From Clonostachys chloroleuca (lineage: Eukaryota; Ascomycota; Sordariomycetes; Hypocreales; Bionectriaceae), in NCBI GenBank assembly GCA_037952775.1, contig JBANAY010000003.1, positions 17,856,001 through 17,920,000 on the forward strand: DNA of 64,000 bases, read 5' to 3'. Numbering within the stretch: position 1 is the stretch's first letter; each line of letters starts with the position of its first letter. Under the pieces are notes generated by a model. That model saw only the letters and a program-made list of their open reading frames with translations, had not been told where the DNA came from and searched no databases. A program made the translations under genes and the position numbers. Shown in pieces: positions 23,578 to 34,644 of this stretch.

Positions 23578-26500
23578 ATGTCTCATGTTAAATTCACTCC
23601 GGCCTATTCCTACTACGACGTGCAATACTCTGATTTCTCCCACATCAACTACACACAGCCTGACTACTCCGACGATGATTTAGGATCAGGCGAGGAAGGT
23701 GAGGAAAAGCGCACCCACCCGTGAATTGAAGTCGCACCCCGGCTTCTAGAGTTGGCTCTTTGGGGAACTAAAAAAAATCATCCAAATAGGACAGGATCGG
23801 CCGCCTGATGATTACAGGCCCAGGGAGCAGCTGCCGCTTTCTTATAGCCCTCACCAGCCCAGGGAGGAGAAGCACAAGAAGGAGAAGAAGGACAAGTCGA
23901 AGAAGGACAAGTCGTCGAAGCGGCACCACCACATGAGTGACACGGCTGGATTGCCAGAGGCACCCGACGCCCCTGCTGATAGTGGTGCCGCGGTGCCTCC
24001 CGGGCGAGCTGCTGCTGAGAAGGACTCGTGGCCCCTGCCAATCAGCAAGGCGAGCAAAAGGAAGAAGAAGAAGTCGTCAAAGGACAAGGACGCTGCGAAA
24101 GCGCCTGCGCCCGTAGAACCTGAAAAGCCCGCAGCCCCAGATGCTCCAGCTGAGTCTCAAGAGGAATCAAAAGATGAAGCAATTGACGAGTCAAAGGAGG
24201 AACCGGAGGAGGAGGAGGTAAAAGAGGAGCCCAAGGATGAGCTGAAAGACGAGCCAGCCGAAGAGCCAATTGAGGAGGCAAAAGGGGGAGTCAAGGAGAA
24301 ATCGCCTCCTGAAGACCCTGGCTCTCCTAAGAAAAGCAAAAAGGACAAGAAGAAGGACAAGAAGAAGGAGAAGAAAGCTAGCAAAAAGGCGGAGAAGTCA
24401 GCATCGAAGGAGAAGGGCCACTCACCGAAGGACGAAGCGCTAAAGGAGACCGAGAAGCCTGCCGACGACACCCCGGCCGCCGCCGCCGCCACCAATGGGG
24501 AAGCGGACCAGGAATCTCCTGCACCAGGCGACAAAGTTGAAGATTCCGCCGAGGCGCCGGAGGCATCCGAATCAGCTGCTGCGCCCGAGACAGAGGAGGA
24601 TCCCGCGAAATCTGCTGAAGAGTCAAAACCAGCCGATGGGCCGGCCGCCGCTGAGGAGGAATCCAAGGCAGCTGAGGAGGAATCTAGCATGTCTAACGAA
24701 GCCCCGGCAGCTGTTGAAGAGAAGGCTGTTGAGGAGAAGGCTGTTGAGGAGGGCGACCACGCAACTGAGGATGCCAAGCCAGCCGAAGAAGCGAAGGCTG
24801 GCGAGGAAGAATCAAAGGCAGCTAAGGAAGCCAACCCAGGCGACGAAGCCCCGGCAACTGAAGAAACCAAGGCTGTGGAAGAAGCTCCGGCATCAGATGA
24901 AGAACCTGCTGTACCCGAAGAAACCAAAGCCAGCGAAGGAGAGTCGAAGGGAGCTGAAGAAACACCCTCCACCGAAGCAGCCACAACAGCCGAGGAAACA
25001 GCAGTAGCTGAAGAATCAAAAGAAGCTAAAGAATCAAAAGAAGCTGAAGAATCAAAAGAAGCTGAAGAATCAAAAGAAGCTGAAGAATCAAAAGAAGCTG
25101 AAGAAACAAAGGCGGCGGAAGCTTCAGCAGCCGAGGAAACACCAGCAGCTAAAGAATCGCAAGGAGCTGAAGAAACGAAGCCTGCGGAAGTTCCAGCAGC
25201 AGACGAAGAAGCTGATATATCTGAAGAATCCAAGGCCAGTGAAGAAGAGTCTAAGGGAGGTGACAATGCACCCTCTACCGAAGAAGCTCCAGCAGTTGAG
25301 GAAAAACCAGTAACTGAAGAATCGAAAGGAGTTGAAAAAACGAACATTGCGGAAGCTCCGGCAGCTGAGGAAGCTGCTGTACCCGAAGTTAAAAAGGTAG
25401 GCGGTGAAGAGTTTAAGGGGACTGAAGAAGTACCCCCCAGCGAGGAAGCGCCTATAGTCGAAGATTCGAAAGTAGCTGAAGAAGCTGCTGCATCCGAAGA
25501 TAAAAAGGCTGGCGAAGAAGAGTCTAAGGGGGCTGAAGCAGCACCCCCTCCGAAGAAACTCTCGCAGTCGAAGATTCGAAAGTAGCTGAAGAAGCTGCTG
25601 TACCCGAAGACAAAAAGGCTGGTGAAGAAGAGTCTAAGGGGATTGAAGCAGCACCCCCCTCCGAAGAAACACCTGCATTCGAAGATTCGAAAGTAGCTGA
25701 AGAAGCTGCTGTACCCGAAGACAAAAAGGCTGGTGAAGAAGAGTCTAAGGGGATTGAAGCAGCACCCCCTCCGAAGAAACACCTGCATTCGAAGATTCGA
25801 AAGTAGCTGAAGAAGCTGCTGCATCCGAAGATAAAAAGGCTGGTGAAGAGACTAAGGGGACTGAAGAAGCACCCTCCTCCGAAGAAACTCTCGCAGTCGA
25901 AGATTCGAAAGTAGCTGAAGAAGCTGCTGTACCCGAAGACAAAAAGGCTGGTGAAGAAGAGTCTAAGGGGATTGAAGCAGCACCCCCTCCGAAGAAACTC
26001 TCGCAGTCGAAGATTCGAAAGTAGCTGAAGAAGCTGCTGTACCCGAAGACAAAAAGGCTGGTGAAGAAGAGTCTAAGGGGATTGAAGCAGCACCCCCTCC
26101 GAAGAAACACCTGCATTCGAAGATTCGAAAGTAGCTGAAGAAGCTGCTGCATCCGAAGATAACAAGACTGGTGAAGAGACTAAGGGGACTGAAGAAGCAC
26201 CCTCCTCTGAAGAAACACCTACAGCTGTGGAAAAGAAAGTAGACGAAGAAAACCCTACAACCAAAGCATCGAAAGTGGGCGAGGACGAAACCAAACCCGC
26301 CGAGGAGGCTACGACATCGGCGGAGTCTAAGGCAGCCGACGGCGACACAGTAACCGATGAAGCTCCAGAATCCGAGGCATCGAAAGTAACCGAAGAAGCA
26401 CCAGCAGCTGAATCAAAAGCAGCTGAAGAAGCTGCTGTATGCGAAGAAACTAAAGCTAGCGAAGAAGAGTCTGAGGCAGCTAAACCAAAACTAGTTACAG

Positions 26501-29500
26501 AAGCACCCGATGCTGAAGAATCGAAAGGAACTGAAGAATCACCTTCCGTCGAAGAGGCTTCCAAACCTGAAGAAGCATCGGCAGCTAAAGAAGCACCGGC
26601 AGCGGAAGGGGAACCCAAGCTAACGGGGGAAGCGGCGCCATCTACGGAATCAGAGACAGCTGACGAAGCCCCAGCAGTGGAAGAATCGAAAGCGGCTGAG
26701 GAAGCCTCAACAGCGGAATTGAAAGTAACTGGAGAAGTCCCCGCAGCCGGAGATTCGAAACCAGCCGAAGCACCCGCTGCTGAGGAAGAAACCAAACCTA
26801 CCGAAGTAGCGGCGTCATCTGCAGAAACAAAGGTATCTGATGAAGCCCCAACAGTCGACGAATCCAAAGCAGCCGAGGAAGCACCCTTAGTCAAAGAAGC
26901 ACCCTTAGTCGAAGAAGAAGCACCCTCAGTCGAAGCGACACCCTCAGTCGAAGCGACACCCTCAGTCGAAGCGACACCCTCAGTCGAAGCGACACCCTCA
27001 GTCGAAGCGACACCCTCAGTCGAAGCGACACCCTCAGTCGAAGCGACACCCTCAGTCGAAGCGACACCCTCAGTCGAAGCGACACCCTCAGTCGAAGCGA
27101 CACCCTCAGTCGAAGCGACACCCTCAGTCGAAGCGACACCCTCAGTCGAAGCAACACCCTCAGTCGAAGCAACACCCTCAGTCGAAGCATCGCCCTCAGC
27201 TGAAGAAGCACCAACAGTTGAAGAAGCACTAGCAGTTGAATCGACAGCCGCTGAGGAAGCTGCGGAGTCCGAGGAAATTAAGCCAGCTGAGGAGAAAACC
27301 ACACCCAATCCTGCCGAAGTGCCTCGCCGCCAGCCTGGCCCTTGGTCCGCCTCTCCTCGCGTACCATGTCCTCAATGGTCATATCCTCGTTCTCCTCAGG
27401 AAGCTCCAACGGTCGAGGTATCAAAAGCAGCCAAAGAAGTCCCTATAGCCGACCAAGCCACGGCATCTGCTGAATCAAAGGCAACGGATCAACCACCAGC
27501 CACTGAAGAAAACAAGGTTGCTGAAGATGAAGCCATGTCGGCCGAGGCGGCAGCGACACCTGCAGAATCCTACGCAGCCGTTGAAGCCACAGCCGTCGAA
27601 GAAAATGAGGCTGCCGAGACAGTCCCGATTACTGAGGAAGAAATCAAACCGGCCGAGGAGGCTGACGTGTCAACAGAATCCAAGGCAGCTGAAGAGACTG
27701 AGGCAGATCAAGGAGCCTCAGCAACTGAGGAGGTTGTGGTGTCCGAAGAAACCAATGCCGGTGAAAGGGAGTCTAAGGCTGCTGAAGAGTCGAAGGCTGC
27801 TGAAGAACCCAAACAAGCCGAGGTAGCTGCAGCGTCCGAGGGAGCGGAAGCTAAGGTAGCTGTATCTGAAGAAGCCAATACAACCAAGCAAACCCCGACC
27901 GCCGAAGAGATAAAACCAGCTGAAGGGACGAAGGCTACTGAAGAGGAAATCAAACCCGTCGAGGAAGCTGTTGCAGCTGAGGAATCGAAGGCAAATGATG
28001 AAAACAAGACAGCTACTGAAGCTCCGGGACCCGACGGAACTGAGACTGGTGAGGAAGAGTCAAAGGCAGCTGATTCAACCGAGTCAAAAGAAGAAACCAA
28101 GGCTGGCGAGGAAGCATCAAAGACAACCGATGAAGCCCCGGAAGCTGCGGAACCCACGGTTTCTGAGGAGGAAACTAAGCCAGTTGACGAAACTAAGAAC
28201 GAGGCACCGACCCCAAAGGCTGAAGAAGACACCAAACTGGCTGAGGAAGCCGCAGCAGTTGACGAATCGAAGGAAGCCGAAGCACCAACTCCGGCAACTC
28301 AAGAAGCACTAGCAGCTGACGTAAGTAAGGTGGGTGAGGACGAGTCGAAAACAGCTGATGAATCCAAGCCAATTGAGGAAACCAATGTAGCCGAAGAAGC
28401 CAAGGCGGCCGACGAAGGATCGAAGTCAACTAACGAAGCACTAACCCCAATAGCTGAAGAAACCCAGACTATTGAGGAAAAAACTAAAGGTTCCGAGGAA
28501 GAAAATAATCCCGTTGAAGAATCCCCGGCAGCTGAAGAAACCCAGACTATTGAGGAAAAAACTAAAGCTTCCGAGGAAGAAAATAATCCCGTTGAAGAAT
28601 CCCCGGCAGCTGAAGAAACCACGGAATCTGAGAAGACCACAAAGACCGAGGAAATCAAGTTAGCTGAGGGAACTCCAGCAGCAGAAGAGTCTAAGCCTGC
28701 TGAAGTCGAAACTGCGGCTGCTGAGGGAGAAACAGAGTCCGTTTCCGAAGAGACTGAAGCTAGTCCCAAAGAGCAAAGTACACCAGCCGAGGTTGCTACC
28801 GCAGATGAGCCTGCACAAACCGAAAATACAGCAGATGTCGAGCTAGCTGAAACCAAACCAACTGAGGATACAACCAACCTAGCCGAAGACAGCAAACCTA
28901 CCGAGGGGGAAACGCTGGGAGGCGAAGAAATCAGGCCTGTTATTGAAGACATCGAAGTTGTTGGAGAAGAGGAATCGAAGACTGGAGCAGACGAAACGAA
29001 ATCAGCTGAAACGGTGGCAGAGGAGGAAGGGGAGACACAAGGACTTCCAGCGGTTGACGATCTAAAGCCAACCGAGGCAGCTCTAGTACCCACAGAAGAT
29101 GAAGTTAAACCTTCTGACAAGCCAGATGCGGCGACAAGTATGGACGAATCAACAGCTGGCGCTGAATCTAAGCCAGAGGGCGAGGATAAAGCCGATGAAT
29201 CACCGCCAACGGAGAAAGTCGAAACAGCCAATAAGCCCACTGAGACTGAAGAAACTGAAGTTAGGGATGAGTCTACTCCTGATGAACCCGAGGGAGGAAG
29301 CCTAGCTTCCTCACCCAAGGCGGCAGCAGATGAAGACCTGTCAGCTGAGGAATCAGCAGAGACATCAAGCGACAAAGACTCGGCGTCAGGCGCGACTAAG
29401 TCGGACGCTACGGCAGATACCTTGGTCGTGGATACGGGCGACAAAACTGAGATTAATGAAGAAAGCTCGGATGAGGGCGAGGATGCTAAGGCTGAAGACA

Positions 29501-32500
29501 AAGCTTCCAGAAGTACTGAAGAGTTAGCACAGAAGGAAGAGCTTTCTGAGTCGACCGTACTACCAGACGCGGCTGCTGGAGATGAGGTAGAGAAGCCTGC
29601 CGAGGAAGAAATGTCGGCTAAGAAGGAGAACCTGGCGGCTGATGCCAAGCCCGCTGATGAGGAGAAGCCGGCTGAAGGTGATAAATCGACTGAAAATGAG
29701 AAATCAGCTGAAGAGAAGCCAACCGAAGACAACAAACAAGCTGAGGACGATAAGGTAGCCGATGAAGAGAAGCCAACTCAAGGTGGAAAGCCAACCGAAG
29801 ATGGCATGCCGTTTGAAGACGATAAGCCAATTGTAGACGACAAGCCAGCTGAGGAGGAGAAGCCAGTAGAAGACGAGAAACCAGCTGAGGAGGTAGTTGA
29901 AGACGACAAATCAGCTGAGGGCGATAAGGTAGCCGAGGAGGAGAAGCTGGTTGAAGGTGAAAAACCAGCCGAAGACGACAAGCCAGCCGAGGACGACAAG
30001 ACAGTTGAAGACGACAAGACAGTTGAAGACGACAAGACAGTTGAAGACGACAAGCCAGTTGAAGACGACAAGCCAGTTGAAGACGACAAGCCAGTTGAAG
30101 ACGACAAGCCAGTTGAAGACGACAAGCCAGTTGAAGACGACAAGCCAGTTGAAGACGACAAGCCAGTTGAAGACGACAAGCCAGTTGAAGACGACAAGCC
30201 AGTTGAAGACGATAAGCCGGCTGACGGAGACAAGTCAACCGATGAAGAGAAGGCAGCTGATGGAGACAAGTCAACCGATGAAGAGAAGGCAGCTGACGGA
30301 GACAAGTCAACCGATGAAGAGAAGGCAGCTGAAGGCGATAAACCAGCCGAGGATGAGAAATCGGCGGAACAGGAGAAGCCTGTTGAAAGCGGTCAACCGG
30401 CTGAAAGTGATAAGCCGGCCGAGGAGAAGGCGGCTGAGGAGGAGAAGCCTGTTGAAGAGGAGAAGTCTGAAGAGGAGAAGCTTGTTGAGGAGAAGCCGGA
30501 TGAAGAGGAGAATCCTGTTGAGGAGAAGCCAGATGAAGATGAGAAGGTTGCTGAGGAGGAGAAGCCAGTTGAGGAGGAGAAGCCAGTTGAAGAGGAGAAG
30601 CCAGTTGAGGAGGAGAAGCCAGTTGAGGAGGAGAAGCCAGTTGAGGAGGAGAAGCTAGTTGAGGAGGAGAAGGCGGCTGAAGATGAAAGACTGCTGAGGA
30701 GGAGAAACCTGCTGAGCCCGATACCCCACCGGAGGCATCTGTAGAAGCAGCACCGGTTGAGGAGATTCATGCAGAAGAAGAGGTGGCAGAAGAAGCCCTA
30801 GAAGAGCCAATACCAGCAGAAGCAGCCCCCGAAGCCTCAACAGAGCAGAAGGTTGCCGAGGCTGATGCCCCAGCAGGCCAGGCGGTAGCAGAAGCAGCGC
30901 CAGAGGAGGCAGCGCCAGTCACAGAAGAGCCTGCAGAAACATCTCCAGAAGAGGCCGCCCCAGAGACCTCAACAGATGAGAAGCCAGCTGAGCCTGATTT
31001 CCCAGCAGAGGAAGCCTTAGCAGAACCAGCGTCAGCGGAAGAAAAGGATGCAGAAGCAGTCTTGGCAGAAGAAGCTCCAGAAGAAGTAGCTTCTACAGAG
31101 GAAAAGCCTGCTGAAGTATCTCCGGAAGAAGCAGCCCCAGCGGAGGAGAAGCTTGCCGAACCCGAGCCCCAACTAAAGGAAGCACCAAATGAAATCCCCG
31201 AGGAGAAACCTGCCCCTGAGCCAGTTAAACCAAAGGAGCCAGAGGATGAAACAGCCAGAAGGAGGCGGCGCTCTTCTCGCGCGCTCCCGATTGATGAGAA
31301 AACCAGAGATCGGTTTAGGAGAGGTAAGCCACGAAATATCGAAGAATCCGCTGAATTTAATGGAGGCAGCGCCCATGTTTAAGACGTTTGACTGACATAT
31401 CGCTCTATAGAGGAGACACGCAGGTCGTCGCGGACTGATCGAGATAGGGATAGAGATCGAGATCGAGACCGAGACCGGGACAGAGAGAGAGAGAGAGAGA
31501 CCGGGACAGGGACAGAGAGAGAGATCGGGACAGGGACAGAGAGCGGCCTAGAGAGAAAGATAGGGATCGAGATAGAGAGCGTGAACGTGAGCGTGAGAGG
31601 GACAGAGACAGAGAAAGAGACCGCGACCGGGATGGAGAACGCCGCCGGAGGCATCGCCACTCTCACCACTCTGACAAAAGCAGAGGTGAGGGTGAGCCGA
31701 AGGAGAGCAGACGACGATCGTCCCATCATCGCCACCACCGGGAGGAGATCCCCGAAGAGCCAATCCCGAAACTGACGCAGCAAACCCCACGCCGACGGGA
31801 TAGCGGCTTCTCGGCTGATGATTCTGGTAGCTCCAGCCGTCGCCAACGAAGCGCTGAAGAGCAGGAGGCCCATGATAAGCGAAAGGCAGAACGACGAGCA
31901 AGGGATTTGGAGCGAGAAAATCGTGAATTACCGCGTTCTCGAGACGGCAAAAGCAAAGAGCATGATTCTCGAGAAATTCCACGCTCGAGAGACGGTAAAG
32001 TAAGGGAGATGGATCAGAACGACCCCCCTCGCTCCAGGGACGGCAAAACAAGAGAGATGGGTCAAAATGAACCTCCTCGCTCCAGGGACGGCAAGAGCAA
32101 GGAACAGGAATCTGTCCGATTTAAAGAGCCCAAGCCAGAGGAAGGCGAACGTCGTCACCGGCGTTCCCGCAGGCACAGTCACGCGAGCCATACGTCTAGA
32201 CCGGAGCCTTCTAGGGAACCACCAGTGTCGGACCGAGACATTGAAAAAGAAGAGGAAGTCCTTCCAGAGAAGAAGTTTTTCGGAATGAAGAACGCAGAAG
32301 GTGTGTTGCGAAGTAGTAGCTCAACACCGCCGATCCGTGAGCAGGTGGCTGCGCCGGAGCCTAGTCCAGAGGAGCCTCCGCTGGATGAAACCCCAAAGAA
32401 GCACAGAAGCTCGCGACATAGACACAGCTCTAGCAGACACCCTCCCGAGGAATCAAGGCCCCGGTCTAGCAGAAAACAGGAGGCTCCCTCAGAGGAACCA

Positions 32501-32722
32501 AGGCCCCGGTCTAGTAGACAGGAGGCTCCCTCAGAGGAACCAAGGCCGCGTCCTAGCAGAAAACAAGAGGCTCCCTCAGAAGAGCGAGGCAAATCGAGCC
32601 GTGGTCCGCCCGAGGATGCTGCTCGCAAAGCGAGGTCTTACGAGAGAAGGAAAGCGAGGGAGGAAGAGAAGAAGCCTAGTGGCATCAAAGCCAGGTTCAA
32701 GAAGCTGTTTTCGAGCTCTTGA
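23578..32722 (+). CDS. Giant Glu/Ala/Lys/Pro/Val-rich intrinsically disordered repeat protein, function unknown (six apparent 1-base gaps)
   Basis: Exons 23578-23698, 23790-31323 and 31411-32722. Exon 1 (MSHVKFTPAYSYYDVQYSDF...) gives a Tyr-rich N-terminus; exon 2 starts with a Lys-rich KHKKEKKDKSKKDK block. Then about 2,400 residues are built of degenerate hexad-like units of the kind EESKAAEEAPA. The C-terminal third switches to basic: RRRRRSSRALP, an Arg/Asp/Glu dipeptide tract (RDRDRDRERE) at about 31440-31650, repeated PRSRDGK and EEPRPRSSR units, and a final KARFKKLFSSS. Breaks lie at C5 25544-25548, 25765-25769, 25983-25987 and 26093-26097, at A3 30686-30688 and in the GA tract 31482-31500. 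One base restored at each gives exactly 2,990 residues. No catalytic domain, signal peptide or membrane helix is visible. A cytoskeletal, scaffold or RNA-associated role would be a guess. Confidence 0.75.
25008..25098 (+). repeat. 18-bp coding tandem repeat (ESKEAE)
   Basis: About five consecutive near-identical copies of GAATCAAAAGAAGCTGAA encode repeated ESKEAE in the giant protein. The period is a multiple of three, so copy-number change keeps the frame. Confidence 0.85.
25440..26225 (+). repeat. Tandem repeats of about 111 bp in the giant gene, several copies one base short
   Basis: About seven units, each spanning EDSKVAEEAA, PEDKKAGEEESKG and APPSEET. A full unit is 111 bases (37 codons). 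Copies with six C in the PPS codons (25433-25438, 25654-25659) or with the variant CCCTCC stay in frame. Four copies have only five C and are 110 bases, each pushing the frame into a stop at KIRK-stop or equivalent. Confidence 0.85.
26931..27190 (+). repeat. 18-bp perfect tandem repeat (TPSVEA)
   Basis: About 14-15 direct copies of ACACCCTCAGTCGAAGCG, almost without mismatch, encode TPSVEA repeats. The last copies vary at one base (GCG to GCA). Near-identity at silent positions points to recent expansion. Confidence 0.95.
27326..27405 (-). pseudogene. Possible antisense fragment of a Cwf19-like splicing gene inside the giant ORF
   Basis: On the + strand this stretch encodes an out-of-character block in the giant protein (RRQPGPWSASPR, PQWSYPRSPQ) with Trp, Cys and Tyr and no Glu or Lys. 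The reverse complement reads ELPEENEDMTIEDMVREE then RRTKGQAGGE, open and well-formed, resembling the conserved DMVREE...QAGGEG segment I recall for Cwf19/CwfJ family proteins. The flanks return at once to the repeat protein. It is read here as a short inverted gene fragment captured in frame; chance is the alternative. Confidence 0.45.
28453..28608 (+). repeat. 78-bp direct duplication in the giant gene
   Basis: Two adjacent 78-base copies (26 codons: AEETQTIEEKTK, SEEENNPVEESPA) differ at about one base (GGT versus GCT). In frame and recent. Confidence 0.9.
29992..30214 (+). repeat. 18-bp tandem repeat (KPVEDD/KTVEDD)
   Basis: Three copies of AAGACAGTTGAAGACGAC followed by about ten of AAGCCAGTTGAAGACGAC, encoding KTVEDD then KPVEDD. 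The block-wise switch of one base shows expansion from two founder units. Confidence 0.95.
30215..30330 (+). repeat. 36-bp tandem repeat (DGDKSTDEEKAA)
   Basis: Three copies of a 36-base unit encoding DGDKSTDEEKAA follow directly on the 18-bp array. A further array of EEKPVE hexads (18 bp) lies at about 30555-30670. Confidence 0.9.
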
Positions 32723-33627
32723 GTAGGCAATCAGGAGCACGACGATATGATTTATGCTATCTCATATGATTTGGGATTCTGTATAACGACTGTATGACGA
32801 TAATTTTGCGAACTCATTGAAAGATTTCATTATATATTTGGAGCGAATGCTGGACAACGACAGCTTTTCGATTTCTATTTAGCGTGTTAATATCTCGTTT
32901 CTATACTTACTATTCATCACTTTCACCACCTTAGAGGCTATTAAATCTCGCTCTTGTTGTTCCCATTGACTGATTGAACCACGCACAATCACTCGTCTAT
33001 TGATGCGTGCCAACATGCCACTAAATGACGTGATGCAGATAACGAAACCTTACACCTTTTTTTTTTTTTTTTTGGTTATATGCAAGGGGTATTCCCAAGA
33101 AACCTTACATATGCTTCATTGATGCTTCAAGGCGCGCAAGATACGAACAAGCCTTTACCGTGGATGTCAATTGGCTTCGATGATGCATTCGTATTATACC
33201 TTGGTGTTAATCTTCTTTAACCTTGGAATTCCGTTGTAGACACATTCGTGAATTTTTTAAGAAGAGAGAGTTGGCGCTATCGACTATGATTCTGGGCCGG
33301 ATAAGAAAAATACGAATGCACGAGAGAAATCAGGGCATAATAGTCTTCGGTCCTCATGCTCTCGTATCTTCTGAGCCGCCATGACCTGCCAGGCTTCAGC
33401 CATCTTCCCAGTCTACTCCGACCTTGACTTCGACGACACTTGATAGGGTTTAATGAGATCAGCCATAAGAAAAAAATTAATTGGTGTTAACCAGTCTTGC
33501 GTTGCTGGCCTTTTGATGCTGAACTAGCTAAGATCTAGGTATAAATAGACCTACTGCATCTAGTGTTCGTCAACATGCCGCTCAACCACCGATCGTTACA
33601 TACCTGGTCGACATTCCATTCTTCGAA
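32723..33627. other. Intergenic, AT-rich, upstream of the secreted Lys-rich protein
   Basis: Holds the 3' UTR of the giant gene and the promoter of the next gene on the same strand. A run of 17 T lies at 33057-33073. No supported ORF or RNA gene. Confidence 0.6.
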
Positions 33628-34644
33628 ATGAAGCTGCCTCTTATTGCTCTCGCTGCCTTATTGACAGGGGCTCACGCTGCCCCTGTCTTGAAGGACTCGG
33701 CAGTTGCTCCTCGGTAAGGCAGACAAATGCGAAAGCCAGTTGTTCGATGGCAAATGAACTGACCTTTGATATAGTAAAGGCAACTGGCTGATCAAAGACA
33801 ATGAAGCGTTGTACCGTCTGAACTACCCTGACTACCGTGATGATAAGGTCCAAGTGCCTCAGGCGGACGAAGTTGGGCAATACTCCAACGATCTTGGTGA
33901 GCTGATGCCCACATCTCATCCATCATATGCCGAGAGCACTTAACCTAACAAAATACAGACCAATTCGTAGAGGCCCTGCGTGAATATTATTATGAGCAGG
34001 CGGTGAAGGAGAGCAAGACGAAGACTCCCAGGAAGAAGAGGGTCGCTAAGAAGATTGCTCCTACTACTAGTCCAGATAAGAAAACTCTCTTGAAGGATAT
34101 TCTGGGGAAGGAGGACACCAGAAAGGGCACCCCTCTTCGAAAGAAACTTGCTGAGAAGGTGGCCCCCAAGAAGCCTATTCCCGTTCGAAAGGAAACTCCT
34201 GGGAAGGTGGACACCGAAGACCATCCTACTCTTCCTCGGATTATCGCTCCAAAGGAAGCTTCTGGGAAGGGGGCCAACACGAAGCCCATCAAGAAGCCCG
34301 CCCCCGGCCAGAAGAAACCTCATAGAGAGATGATCGTCAAGAAGCCTATCTCAGTTCAGAAGCAAGCTCCTGAAGAGGTGCCCGCCAAGGAGCCTGCCAC
34401 AGTACAGAAGCCCGCACCCGCTCAGAAGGAAGCTCCCAAGGAGAAGACCGTCAAGAAGCCTACCCCCGTTAAGGAGGAAACTCCTGAGAAGAAGACTACC
34501 GAGAAGAGTAACCCCACCCAGAATGATTCTACTAAGAAGGACAAATCTACTGAGAAGAATACCTCTGCCAAGAAGGATAGCGCTCCTGCTCAGAAGGACA
34601 CTTCCAAAGAGGGCAGTCCATACAAGAAGGATCCTGCACCTTAG
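33628..34644 (+). CDS. Small secreted Lys/Pro/Thr-rich repeat protein, unknown function
   Basis: Exons 33628-33713, 33775-33896 and 33959-34644, total 297 residues. The N-terminus is a good signal peptide (MKLPLIALAALLTGAHAAP). A short normal region follows (NWLIKDNEALYRLNYPDYRD, DQFVEALREYYYEQ). The rest is Lys-rich with imperfect units such as KKPIPVRKETPGK, KKPAPGQKK, VQKPAPAQKEAPKEK and ends KKDPAP. No cysteines are visible in the mature part, so this is not a classical disulfide-rich effector. Highly basic secreted repeat proteins may bind wall polymers, nucleic acids or membranes, but no family is recognised. Possible dibasic KR or RKKR cleavage points exist. Introns (61 and 62 bases) are ordinary. 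Gene structure is well supported; function is not. Confidence 0.8.

Noticed and set aside
24157..29735. Very long antisense ORFs opposite the giant gene (up to 555 codons)
   Set aside because: They arise because the sense strand is GAA/GAG/GCA-rich, which gives Ser/Phe/Leu-rich open frames with no stops on the other strand. They mirror the repeats and have no domains.
26931..30214. CRISPR-like arrays
   Set aside because: The 18-bp units are head-to-tail without unique spacers and lie in frame in a eukaryotic coding region.
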